Positions 19,672-27,098 of a DNA stretch of 64,000 nucleotides are shown one piece after another. A program made the position numbers and the translations under genes. Origin of the DNA: CAVVST01 sp963750995 (GTDB taxonomy: Bacteria; Acidobacteriota; Vicinamibacteria; Vicinamibacterales; UBA2999). Below the pieces are notes generated by a model. It was not told the origin of the DNA. It saw only the letters and a list, made by a program, of their open reading frames with translations, and did not search any database. Every line of letters starts with the position of its first letter. Within the stretch, counting starts at the first letter, position 1. The stretch covers positions 434,001 through 498,000 of the forward strand of contig CAVVST010000001.1 in assembly GCA_963750995.1 (NCBI GenBank). The letters are read 5' to 3'.

Positions 19672-20044
19672 GCCAGTACTGCTCTTCGATTTCCTCGATT
19701 TCCTCTTCGCTCAGCCCGAAGTAGTGCCCGACCTCGTGAATCAGCGTCTCGCCGATGATGGCGCGAACCTCGTCGTCGTCTTCGCAGTCTTCTTCGATCG
19801 GACGCTGGAAGAGGGTGATGCGGTCGGGCAGGACATTGCCGAAGGCCCAGGTGCGCTCGGGCAGGGGCGTGCCCTGGTACAGTCCGTACAGCGAGTCGGG
19901 CGGCTCGATCTCCATTTCCTCGAGCAGTTCCGCGCTCGGTTCGGTTTCGACGACGAGCGCCAGGTTCGTCATCTCGCGCTGAAAGCGGCGCGGGATGAGC
20001 GTCAGCGCTTCAGCGACGAGCTGCTCGAACGCGGCGCGGGTCAT
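19652..20044 (-). CDS. Zincin-like metallopeptidase (HExxHxxG type, small)
   Basis: This is a 130-aa soluble zincin. The motif HEVGHYFGLSEEE supplies the two histidines, catalytic glutamate and the glycine of the extended motif, followed by an acidic tail EEIEEIEEQYW. The N-terminal half (FEQLVAEALTLIPRRF, NLALVVETEPS, LYGLYQGTPLPER, PDRITLFQRPIEE) matches the short family often annotated simply as metallopeptidase family protein, with no known substrate. ATG 20044 was chosen because upstream codons lie in nth. It overlaps nth by 35 bp and rsmA by 20 bp, so nth-zincin-rsmA form one coupled unit. Confidence 0.88.
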   Translation of the reverse strand: MTRAAFEQLVAEALTLIPRRFQREMTNLALVVETEPSAELLEEMEIEPPDSLYGLYQGTPLPERTWAFGNVLPDRITLFQRPIEEDCEDDDEVRAIIGETLIHEVGHYFGLSEEEIEEIEEQYWRGETGT

Positions 20045-20675
20045 GGAGCGAACGATAGTAATCGCAGTCGTTGCGCACAGAGCACTCGGGCGCAGAGGGG
20101 CTTGGGGCGGCAGATCCGGCGCCCGTGCAGGATCTGGACGTCCGAGGCGAGCGTCCACATCTCCGGTGGCAGCCGCTTGCACAACTGCGCCTCGACCTCA
20201 ACCGGGTCATCCCCCTCCGCAATGCCGATGCGGTTCGCCACGCGCAGCACATGCCGATCGACCGGGAGACCCGGCACGCCGAGCGCGTGCCCGAGGACGA
20301 CGTTCGCCGTCTTGCGCCCGACGCCGGGCAGGGCGGTCAATTGCTCCATGTCGGCAGGAACCTGCCCGTCGTGTTTGCCGACCAGTTGCTGCGCCATCCC
20401 GGTCAGCGCCTTCGGCTTTCTGGCGGAAAAAACCGGTCGAAAGGATGATGGCTTCGAGGTCAGGGGTGTCGGCCGCGGCCAGTGCGCCGGCGTCCGGATA
20501 GCGCTTGAACAGTGCCGGCGTGACCGTGTTGACGCGTTCATCGGTCGACTGGGCGGACAGGATCGTCGCCACCAGCAGTTCGAAGGGATTCCGGTAGCGA
20601 AGCTCGGTGTCGGCGTTCGGATGCTGCGTTGGCGAGCGTGTCGATGATCCGGCGCGTCGTGGCGGCGGACTTCAG
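20010..20675 (-). CDS. nth: Endonuclease III, frame-broken
   Basis: This is a base-excision repair DNA glycosylase/AP lyase. In successive frames: NPFELLVATILSAQSTDERV, FKRYPDAGALAAADTPDLE, KALTGMAQQLVGKH, the helix-hairpin-helix with catalytic Lys LPGVGRKTANVVLG, and the catalytic Asp VDRHVLRVANR. The Fe-S region reads GRRICRPKPLC then AECSVRNDCDYYR once an extra C near 20098 is dropped. Other breaks are near 20425 and 20620. The start codon is unclear; a CTG at 20675 overlaps the DUF3467 stop and a true start may be hidden by an indel. It ends at a TGA at 20010. Confidence 0.85.
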
Positions 20676-20995
20676 TGCACGGGCCCCTTCGTCCACCCGA
20701 CATTCGAGTAGGTGTCCGAGAACACGCGCATGTGCTCCTGGAGCGCGGCCACGAGATTGGGCAGGAACTGCACCGGGACGACGACGCGGGCGCGGACGGG
20801 CGCTTTCACCACGTGCTGGCTTTCCGCCTCGCGCACTTCCTTCTCCGAGAGCGGCATCACCTCGCAGAACGTCAGCGTGAAGTCGAAGGGCGTGTGGGCG
20901 ATCGAGCAGAAGTTGGCGTAGATGCGTGGTTCGCCGGGTTGCTCGTCGGGAACGATGGTGAAGTTGATCTGCTTACGTTCAGGCTGGTCGCTCAT
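20672..20995 (-). CDS. DUF3467 domain protein
   Basis: This is a 107-aa cytosolic protein of a small conserved family of unknown function. Features: INFTIVPDEQPGEPRIYANF, the CSIAHTPFDFTLTFCEV core, and a C-terminal segment VVVPVQFLPNLVAALQEHM that many members share. ATG 20995 is preferred over an upstream codon at 21040 because the protein then begins in the usual way, MSDQPERKQINF. It lies between lexA and nth, both DNA-damage genes, but no functional link is known. Confidence 0.85.
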   Translation of the reverse strand: MSDQPERKQINFTIVPDEQPGEPRIYANFCSIAHTPFDFTLTFCEVMPLSEKEVREAESQHVVKAPVRARVVVPVQFLPNLVAALQEHMRVFSDTYSNVGWTKGPVH

Positions 20996-21002
20996 GGCGC
21001 CA

Positions 21003-21725
21003 TTATGGCGCAGGTACAAGGCACAAGCTCGACAAGGCACAAAGGGCTATGTCAATGTCGAGCATGACCAGGATTATGTGACTCGTGTCTTCGCTGATCT
21101 CGTCAGGTACCTTCCGCATTACTGCCACGACCACGCCCTGCACCTGCACGCGGTCAGGATCGACCATGATCGGTTGCATCGTCGGGTTCGCCGGCTGCAG
21201 CCGGACCTTGCCGTTCTCGCGGTAGAACTTCTTCAGCGTGACGTCGAGTCCACCGACCAGCGCGATCACCATCTCGCCGTTGTCCGCCGACTTGCGATCC
21301 TCGACGATGACGAAGTCGCCGTCGCGAATCTGCTCGTCGATCATCGAGTCGCCCTTCACGCGCAGCACGTAGCTGTCGCGCTTGCCGACGAGGCCTTCCG
21401 GCACGGCGATCGTCTCGTTGCCGGCGACGGCCTCGATCGGCGCGCCGGCGGCCACAAAGCCAAGCAGCGGCAGCTCGAGGGCGCGGCCGCCGGTCCGCGT
21501 CGGCACCACTTCCACCGATCGGCTCCGGTTCCATGCGCGGCGGATGAAGCCCTTCTCCTGGAGGTTCGTCAGGTGCTTGTGCACCGTCGCCAGCGACGAC
21601 AGGTTGAAACGGCGCCCAATCTCCTCGAGGCTCGGCGCGTAGCCGTGCTGCTGGATGAACTCGTTCAAGTAATCGAGGATCTCTCGTTGACGTTTGGTGA
21701 GTGGAAGCACGCGCACCTCCTTCAT
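21003..21725 (-). CDS. lexA: LexA repressor with unusual C-terminal tail
   Basis: This is the SOS repressor with self-cleavage. The winged helix has LTKRQREILDYLNEF and PSLEEIGRRFNLSSLATVHKHL. The cleavage bond is the Ala-Gly in LGFVAAGAPIE, the catalytic Ser is in VKGDSMIDEQI and the Lys in DVTLKKFYREN. ATG 21725 has GGAGG upstream. The protein as read is 240 aa, about 35 longer than usual: after VVVAVMRK it continues VPDEISEDTSHIILVML and ends in residues encoded by a CACAAGG-type repeat. Dropping one G near 21108 would instead give RKYLTRSAKTRVT-stop, so the tail may be an artefact. No obvious SOS box was found upstream. Confidence 0.92.
   Translation of the reverse strand: MKEVRVLPLTKRQREILDYLNEFIQQHGYAPSLEEIGRRFNLSSLATVHKHLTNLQEKGFIRRAWNRSRSVEVVPTRTGGRALELPLLGFVAAGAPIEAVAGNETIAVPEGLVGKRDSYVLRVKGDSMIDEQIRDGDFVIVEDRKSADNGEMVIALVGGLDVTLKKFYRENGKVRLQPANPTMQPIMVDPDRVQVQGVVVAVMRKVPDEISEDTSHIILVMLDIDIALCALSSLCLVPAP
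21004..21045. repeat. CACAAGGCACAA-type repeat, single arm
   Basis: The bases ACAAGGCACAAG occur at about 21016-21027 and ACAAGGCACAAAG at about 21033-21045. They match the arms of the hairpin at 22476-22563. Here only one orientation is seen, so no stem forms. The copy lies at the 3' end of lexA and encodes its last residues. Confidence 0.6.
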
Positions 21726-21861
21726 CGAACCGGCCGGGCCAAAACGCCAGCGTTGGCGTCCCGGCAGAGGTGGCCAGACTATATGCGAATAGAAGGCGAA
21801 AATCAAACCGCTGGCGAATCCGCGGTGCTACACTCGAAAAGTCAGCCCTGAGAGGCCCCGG
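21726..21861. other. Divergent intergenic region between lexA and a secreted-protein gene
   Basis: These 136 bp must carry promoters for both genes. I see GGAGG before each start region but no convincing operator: neither the GAAC-N4-GTTC, CTGT-N8-ACAG nor GTTC-N7-GTTC type of SOS box is present. An AT-richer patch around 21778-21810 is the most likely promoter location. Confidence 0.4.
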
Positions 21862-22473
21862 ATGTCCTTCTTCACGCGACGGTCCGCCGTTGTTGTCGTG
21901 CTCGCGACGCTCGTCCTTCCGCTTCAGGCGGCCACGGTGTCGCGTCAGAGCGCCGAGGAGTTCAGCCAGAAACTCGCGCTGATCCAGCGTCAGGGCGAGG
22001 CGCCGACACCTGAGCGCGTCGGCGCGCGCCGTACGCGACTCACCGAAGACGAGCTGAACTCCTGGTTCGTGTACCGCGCGCAGCCGGTGCTGCCCACGGG
22101 CGTCTCCGAGCCCCAGATCACCATCGTTGGCGAAGGCCAGCTCGCCGGGCAGGCGACGATCGATCTCGACGCCGTGGCGAAACGGCGGTCCGCGGGCGGC
22201 GGCGCCTTCGATCCCCTGAGCCTGATCGGCGGGAAAGTGCCGGTCAGCGTGAGCGGCATCCTCCACACCCGCGACGGCAAGGCACGGTTCGAGGTGCAGC
22301 GCGCCGAGATGTCGGGCATCCCCGTGCCGGTGACGGTGCTGCAGGAGGTTCTGACGTACTACTCGCGCAGCGACGGGCGCCCGCAGGGCGTGCGGCTCGA
22401 CGACATCTTCACGCTGCCCGCGAACATCCGGCAGATCGAATTGGGCCTGGGACAGGCGGTCGTCGTCCAATAG
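21862..22473 (+). CDS. Secreted hypothetical protein
   Basis: This is a 203-aa protein with a Sec signal (RRSAVVVVLATLVLPLQAAT, cleavage about residue 24). The rest is hydrophilic and beta-rich: RLTEDELNSWFVYRAQPVL, ISEPQITIVGEG-like strand, LAGQATIDLDAVAKRR, VSGILHTRDGKARFEVQ, IPVPVTVLQEVLTYYSRS. The ending LPANIRQIELGLGQAVVVQ is typical of periplasmic lipid-binding or LptC-like beta proteins, but I do not recognise a named family. Intact. Confidence 0.7.
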   Translation: MSFFTRRSAVVVVLATLVLPLQAATVSRQSAEEFSQKLALIQRQGEAPTPERVGARRTRLTEDELNSWFVYRAQPVLPTGVSEPQITIVGEGQLAGQATIDLDAVAKRRSAGGGAFDPLSLIGGKVPVSVSGILHTRDGKARFEVQRAEMSGIPVPVTVLQEVLTYYSRSDGRPQGVRLDDIFTLPANIRQIELGLGQAVVVQ

Positions 22474-22475
22474 AC

Positions 22476-22563
22476 CTCAAGGCACAAGTCACAAAGCACA
22501 AGTCACAAGGCACAATACCGGACGTTCTTGTTGAGCCTTGTGACTTGAGCCTTGTGCCTTGAG
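22476..22563. repeat. Long inverted repeat (CTCAAGGCACAAG arms) before recG
   Basis: The arm CTCAAGGCACAAG at 22476-22488 pairs perfectly with CTTGTGCCTTGAG at 22551-22563. Inner bases also pair in part (AGTCACAAGG against CCTTGTGACTTG), giving a long imperfect stem. It sits three bases after the stop of the secreted protein and its right arm contains the recG TTG start. It may act as a terminator, attenuator or mobile palindromic repeat. Confidence 0.75.
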
Positions 22564-24643
22564 TATCGATCTTCAGACTCCACTGCAGTTCCTGAAAGGC
22601 GTTGGTCCGCGGAAGGCCGCGGATCTGAAACGCGCCGGTCTCGTCACCGTCGAAGACCTTTTCTATCGCCTTCCGTTCCGCTACGAAGATCGCAGCCGGA
22701 TGCAGCCGATTGCCTCGCTCAAGCCGGGCGCGAAGGCGGCGGTGCTCGGCGAGATCAAGAGCGCGCGGCTCGCCGTGACCCGGCGGCGCGGGTTCAAGAT
22801 TTTCAACGCCGTAGTGGGTGACGCGAGCGGTGCCATCCGCTGCACGTGGATGAACCAGCCATTCCTGGCGGACATCCTTCAGCCGCATCTCTCCGTGGTG
22901 ATCTTCGGCGATGTCAGGCTTGATTCAACCGGCCTTCATTTCCTCAATCCCGAATACGAGCTGGTGTCGGAGGATATCTCCGGCGTCCATACCGGGCGGA
23001 TCGTGCCGTTCTACGAAAAGACCGGATCCGTGACGCCCAACATGCAGCGCAAACTGGTGCGGTTTGCGATCGATCAGCTCCCGGCCGAACTGCCGGACAT
23101 CCTGTCACCAGATCTGCGCGACCGGCTCGGGCTGATGACGCGGCGTGACGCCATCGTCGAGGCGCACTTCCCGTCGAACGACGCGTCGGTCGACGAACTG
23201 AACGCATTTCGCGCACTGGCCCAGCGGCGGCTGATCTTCGAAGAGTTCTTCCTGTTTCAGATCGGCCATGCCTGGCGGCGTCATGCGACGGGGAGCGAGC
23301 TGAAGCCATTTGTGCCGGCCGTGGACGATCGCGTTCGCGCCGCGGCTGCGAAGATCCTGCCGTTCAAGCTGACCACCGGGCAGAAGCAGGCCGTCAAGGA
23401 GATCGTCGACGACATGCGGCGGCCGCAGCCGATGCACCGGCTCCTCCAGGGTGATGTCGGCGCCGGCAAGACGATCGTGGCGCTGCTCGCCGCGCTCGTC
23501 GCGATGGAGAACGGACTGCAGGTGGCGTTCATGGCGCCGACCGAGATCCTGGCCGGGCAGCACTTCGGCAACATCGCGCGCCTGCTCTCGCAGTCGCGGT
23601 TCCGAGTGGATCTGCTGACTGGGAGCACGCCAGGATTGAAGAAGCACACACTGCTCTCCCACATCGACCGCGGCACCACGAACCTGATCGTCGGGACACA
23701 CGCACTGGTCCAGGAGAGCATCACGTTTCACAAGCTGGGCCTGGTCGTGATCGATGAACAGCACCGCTTCGGTGTCGCTCAGCGCGCGGCGCTCCGGGCG
23801 AAGGGCCTGCGGCCAGACGTCCTGCTGATGACGGCGACGCCGATTCCCCGCACGCTGGCCCTGACCGACTACAGCGAACTTGACGTTTCGAAGATCACCG
23901 ATCTGCCTCCCGGCCGGACGCCGGTGGTGACGCTGGTCAAGCCGGAATCGCGCCGCGACGAAATCTATCAGCTCTTCCGCGACGAACTGGATCGCGGGCG
24001 GCAGGCGTACGTTATTTATCCGCTGGTCGAAGGTTCCGAGAAGATTGACCTCAAGTCGGCCACCGAAATGGCCGACCACCTGCAGGCCGAGATCTTTCCG
24101 GCCTGCCGCGTCGCGCTGCTGCACGGGCGGATGAAGGCCGACGCGAAGGAACGCATCATGAGCGCCTTCGCCGCCGGCCATATTCATATCCTTGTCTCCA
24201 CCACGGTCGTCGAGGTGGGGGTGGATGTGCCGAATGCGTCAGTCATGCTGGTGGAGCACGCCGAGCGATTCGGCCTCTCGCAGCTGCACCAGCTTCGCGG
24301 CCGTGTTGGCCGCGGGATGTCCGCGTCGTACTGCGTCCTGCTGTATCAGTCGCCGTGGACCGACGACGCGCGGGAGCGTCTGAAGGCACTCGCGTCAACC
24401 ACCGACGGCTTCGCCATCGCGGAGCGCGATCTCGAGCTGCGGGGACCGGGCGACTTCTTCGGCACGCGCCAGTCGGGGTTGCCGAGGCTGCGCACCGGAG
24501 ACCTGGTGCGCGACCGCGACATCATGGATGAGGCCCACCGCGAAGCGCGGGTGATCGTCGCCGAAGGCAGGTTGAGTCCCGAATTGTTGCAGTTCGTGCA
24601 GCAGAAATGGCAGCAGCAGTTCGGGTTGATAGAAGTAGGCTAA
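22559..24643 (+). CDS. recG: ATP-dependent DNA helicase RecG
   Basis: This is a branch-migrating helicase that regresses stalled forks. The wedge/OB domain (FLKGVGPRKAADLKRAG, LFYRLPFRYEDRS, GEIKSARLAVTRRRGFKIF) is followed by motor motifs LLQGDVGAGKTIVALLA (Walker A), VVIDEQHRFGV (DEQH box), MTATPIPRTLAL, TTVVEVGVDVPNA and LHQLRGRVGRG, and then the C-terminal wedge-motor linker. Length is 694 aa, normal. The best start is a TTG at 22559, which lies inside a repeat arm; no ATG in frame fits. The frame is clean. Confidence 0.95.
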   Translation: MSIDLQTPLQFLKGVGPRKAADLKRAGLVTVEDLFYRLPFRYEDRSRMQPIASLKPGAKAAVLGEIKSARLAVTRRRGFKIFNAVVGDASGAIRCTWMNQPFLADILQPHLSVVIFGDVRLDSTGLHFLNPEYELVSEDISGVHTGRIVPFYEKTGSVTPNMQRKLVRFAIDQLPAELPDILSPDLRDRLGLMTRRDAIVEAHFPSNDASVDELNAFRALAQRRLIFEEFFLFQIGHAWRRHATGSELKPFVPAVDDRVRAAAAKILPFKLTTGQKQAVKEIVDDMRRPQPMHRLLQGDVGAGKTIVALLAALVAMENGLQVAFMAPTEILAGQHFGNIARLLSQSRFRVDLLTGSTPGLKKHTLLSHIDRGTTNLIVGTHALVQESITFHKLGLVVIDEQHRFGVAQRAALRAKGLRPDVLLMTATPIPRTLALTDYSELDVSKITDLPPGRTPVVTLVKPESRRDEIYQLFRDELDRGRQAYVIYPLVEGSEKIDLKSATEMADHLQAEIFPACRVALLHGRMKADAKERIMSAFAAGHIHILVSTTVVEVGVDVPNASVMLVEHAERFGLSQLHQLRGRVGRGMSASYCVLLYQSPWTDDARERLKALASTTDGFAIAERDLELRGPGDFFGTRQSGLPRLRTGDLVRDRDIMDEAHREARVIVAEGRLSPELLQFVQQKWQQQFGLIEVG

Positions 24644-24710
24644 CCACGACGAACACGACGAGACGACACAGACTTGGTCGGGATCGTCGTGCCGTCGTGC
24701 CGTCGTGGTT
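24642..24710. repeat. Intergenic inverted repeat, AACCACGACG family (copy A)
   Basis: The left end AACCACGACG (24642-24651) pairs with CGTCGTGGTT (24701-24710). Both arms continue with short CACGACG/CGTCGTG iterations. It directly overlaps the recG stop and the first possible rsmD start. Three further copies lie at 27012, 39691 and 63612. Confidence 0.8.
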
Positions 24711-25265
24711 TCACGTTTGAGAATTATCGCGGGAGCACTCAAGGGACGCCGTCTCAAGGCGCCGACCTGGGATGGGCTGCGGCCCACGTCGGACAAGTTG
24801 CGCGAAACGCTCTTCAACATCCTGTCGCCGCGGATCGACGGCGCTCGCGTGATCGATGGGTTTGCCGGGACCGGCGCGGTGGGCATCGAGGCGTTGAGCC
24901 GGGGCGCTGCGCACGTGCTCTTCATCGAGCAGGATCGCCGCGCGGCGGCGTTGATCGCGTCGAACCTGGCGCTGTGCGGCGTGAAGCAGGGCTATACTAT
25001 CGAGTGCGGCGACGTCGCGGCGGTGCTGTGGCGCGCGCCGCGGGGCACAGAGCACGATGTGGTCCTGCTTGATCCCCCGTACGACATCGACCCCGACACG
25101 GTAACGCGGGCCCTGGCGGCGTCGGCCGAGGTACTGGCCGCCGACGGGGTTGTCGTGCTCGAACGCGCATCGCGCCGCGAGCCCGGCGTGCCGCCGGGCC
25201 TCAGCCGCGTCCGTGACGTAGCGTCGGGGGACAGCACGCTGACCGTGATGAAGGGAAATCGATGA
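24705..25265 (+). CDS. rsmD: 16S rRNA G966 N2-methyltransferase RsmD
   Basis: This SAM-dependent enzyme methylates G966 of 16S rRNA. Seen: LRIIAGALKGRRLKAP, RPTSDKLRETLFNIL, SAM motif VIDGFAGTGAVGIEALS, FIEQDRRAA, and the catalytic DPPY in VVLLDPPYDID. The GTG at 24705 lies within a repeat arm; the TTG at 24717 gives the more usual beginning LRIIAG, so the real start may be 12 bp later. The gene ends in an ATGA overlap with coaD. Intact. Confidence 0.92.
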   Translation: MVSRLRIIAGALKGRRLKAPTWDGLRPTSDKLRETLFNILSPRIDGARVIDGFAGTGAVGIEALSRGAAHVLFIEQDRRAAALIASNLALCGVKQGYTIECGDVAAVLWRAPRGTEHDVVLLDPPYDIDPDTVTRALAASAEVLAADGVVVLERASRREPGVPPGLSRVRDVASGDSTLTVMKGNR

Positions 25266-25774
25266 CGCCATCCGGTGCGCCCAATGGACGCCTCGCGGTG
25301 TTCCCCGGCTCGTTCGACCCGCTCACCAACGGGCACGTGGACATCATCCTGCGCAGTGCGCACCTGTTCGAGCGCGTGATCGTCGCGGTGCTGGTGAACG
25401 CCGACAAGCAACCGCTGTTCAGCTCGGACGAGCGGGTGGCGATTATCCGCGAGGTCTTCCGCGAGTACACCAACGTCGAAGTCGATTCGTTCGACGGACT
25501 GCTGGTGGCCTACGCGAAACGGTGCCGCGCCAGCGCGATCATTCGCGGACTGCGTGCCGTCTCCGACTTCGAGTACGAGTTCCAGATGGCGTTGATGAAC
25601 CGCCACCTCGAGCCCACCCTCGAAACCGTGTTCATGATGCCGGCCGAGCAGTACACATATTTGAGCTCGCGGCTGATCAAGGAAGTGTTTCAGCTCGGTG
25701 GGGAAGTTCGCGGCCTGGTCCCGCCGGCCGTCGAGCGCGCAATGCGGGAAAAGCACGCAGCGGGTGTGAGGTAG
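25262..25774 (+). CDS. coaD: Phosphopantetheine adenylyltransferase
   Basis: This enzyme makes dephospho-CoA from ATP and 4'-phosphopantetheine. The nucleotidyltransferase signature PGSFDPLTNGHVDII, the substrate loop SFDGLLVAYAKR, IIRGLRAVSDFEYEFQMA and the C-terminal YLSSRLIKEVFQLGG are all present. Length 170 aa is normal. It is coupled to rsmD through an ATGA overlap, a gene pair conserved in many bacteria. Confidence 0.96.
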   Translation: MTPSGAPNGRLAVFPGSFDPLTNGHVDIILRSAHLFERVIVAVLVNADKQPLFSSDERVAIIREVFREYTNVEVDSFDGLLVAYAKRCRASAIIRGLRAVSDFEYEFQMALMNRHLEPTLETVFMMPAEQYTYLSSRLIKEVFQLGGEVRGLVPPAVERAMREKHAAGVR

Positions 25775-25803
25775 CGACAGACAGGTCGTCAGGGAGAACG
25801 CGA

Positions 25804-27006
25804 ATGTTTGCACAGAGGCTTGCATCGGTGGCGCCATCGGCGACGCTCAAGGCGGCCGCGGAAGCGGAACGGCTGCGGCGCGCCGGGCACAAGGTGGTTG
25901 ACTTCACCGCGGGAGAACCGGATTTTCCAACCCCGGAGCATGTGAAGGCCGCGGGGAAGGCGGCGATCGATGCCAATTTCACCCGCTACACGCCGGCGGC
26001 GGGGATTCCGGAACTGCGGGAAGCCATCTGTGCGCGGTACAAGGGACAGTACGGTGTGGACATCACGCCGGCCGAAGTCCTGCTGACCGCGGGCGGCAAG
26101 CAGGCGCTCTTCAACGCCGCCCTGGCGTTATTCGACGAGGGCGACGAAGTCATCACCCACGCGCCGTACTGGCCGACCATTCCCGAGCAGGTGAAACTCG
26201 TGGGGGCCAGACCGGTGATCGTGCAGACGCGCGCCGACGAAGGGTTTGCGCTGCATCCCGAGGCGGTCATTGCCGCGATCACGGCGAAGACCAAGGCGAT
26301 CATCGTCAACTCGCCGTGCAACCCCACCGGCGGCCTGGTCGACGAGGCGACGCTGGCACCGATCGTCGACGCGGCGGCCAAGCGCGGCATCTGGATCGTC
26401 GTCGACCTCTGCTACGAGCAGCTGATTTACGAACAAGTGCCGCACAACCTCGTGAAGGTGCTGTTCGACCGGCATCGCGACCGGACGGTCATCGCCGGCT
26501 CGGCGTCGAAGTCGTACGCGATGACGGGATGGCGCTGCGGCTGGACGATTGCGCCGAAAGAGCTGACGTCCGCCTTCAACACCATCCAGGGGCAGACGAC
26601 CTCGAACATTACGTCGATCACGCAGAAGGCGGCGCTCGCCGCAGTGTCCGGATCGCAGGATGCGGTGACCGTGATGCTGAACGAGTACCGGAAGCGCCGC
26701 GACAACATTCATGCGTGGCTCACCGCGCACCCGGGCATCAAGTGCGTCAAGCCGAGTGGCGCGTTCTATCTGTTCCCGGATATTTCGGCGCTGTTGTCAG
26801 CGGACGGCGTGAAGACCTCCGCCGATTTTGCGTCAGCACTCCTCGAGAAAGAGCACGTCGCCGTGACCGCCGGCGAGGGCTTCGACGCGCCCGGCTACCT
26901 GCGCATCTCCTACGCCGCGTCGATGGAGGACCTGCGCGAAGGGGCGAACAGGATTCTGCGCTTCGCCGAGTCGCTGCAGCCGGCGAAAGCCAGCGCCGGC
27001 CGTTGA
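25804..27006 (+). CDS. Class I PLP aminotransferase (aspartate aminotransferase type)
   Basis: This transaminates aspartate or a related amino acid. GGGAGA precedes ATG 25804. Features: VVDFTAGEPDFPTPEHV, FTRYTPAAGIPELREAI, GGKQALFNAALAL, NSPCNPTGGLVDE, the PLP lysine in GSASKSYAMTGWRCGW, and the C-terminal arginine in GYLRISYAASMEDL. Length 400 aa, intact. Subgroup Ib AspC fits best, but prephenate aminotransferase activity also occurs in this subgroup. It lies 30 bp after coaD. Confidence 0.92.
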   Translation: MFAQRLASVAPSATLKAAAEAERLRRAGHKVVDFTAGEPDFPTPEHVKAAGKAAIDANFTRYTPAAGIPELREAICARYKGQYGVDITPAEVLLTAGGKQALFNAALALFDEGDEVITHAPYWPTIPEQVKLVGARPVIVQTRADEGFALHPEAVIAAITAKTKAIIVNSPCNPTGGLVDEATLAPIVDAAAKRGIWIVVDLCYEQLIYEQVPHNLVKVLFDRHRDRTVIAGSASKSYAMTGWRCGWTIAPKELTSAFNTIQGQTTSNITSITQKAALAAVSGSQDAVTVMLNEYRKRRDNIHAWLTAHPGIKCVKPSGAFYLFPDISALLSADGVKTSADFASALLEKEHVAVTAGEGFDAPGYLRISYAASMEDLREGANRILRFAESLQPAKASAGR

Positions 27007-27011
27007 AAACG

Positions 27012-27095
27012 CAACCACGACGGCGCGAAGATCGCGAAGCTCACGAAACGTCATTCAGCTCGTGACCTTCAAGACTTTCGTGGTCGTCGTGGTTG
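27012..27095. repeat. Intergenic inverted repeat, AACCACGACG family (copy B)
   Basis: CAACCACGACG (27012-27022) pairs with CGTCGTGGTTG (27085-27095). The inner parts carry the related words GCGAAG, CACGAAA and TTTCGTGG. It starts six bases after the aminotransferase stop and ends four bases before the next ATG, so nearly the whole intergenic gap is this element. Confidence 0.8.
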
Positions 27096-27098
27096 GCA

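Noticed and set aside
21726..21861. SOS box upstream of lexA
   Set aside because: None of the common LexA-binding patterns is present; a lineage-specific site cannot be judged from one sequence.
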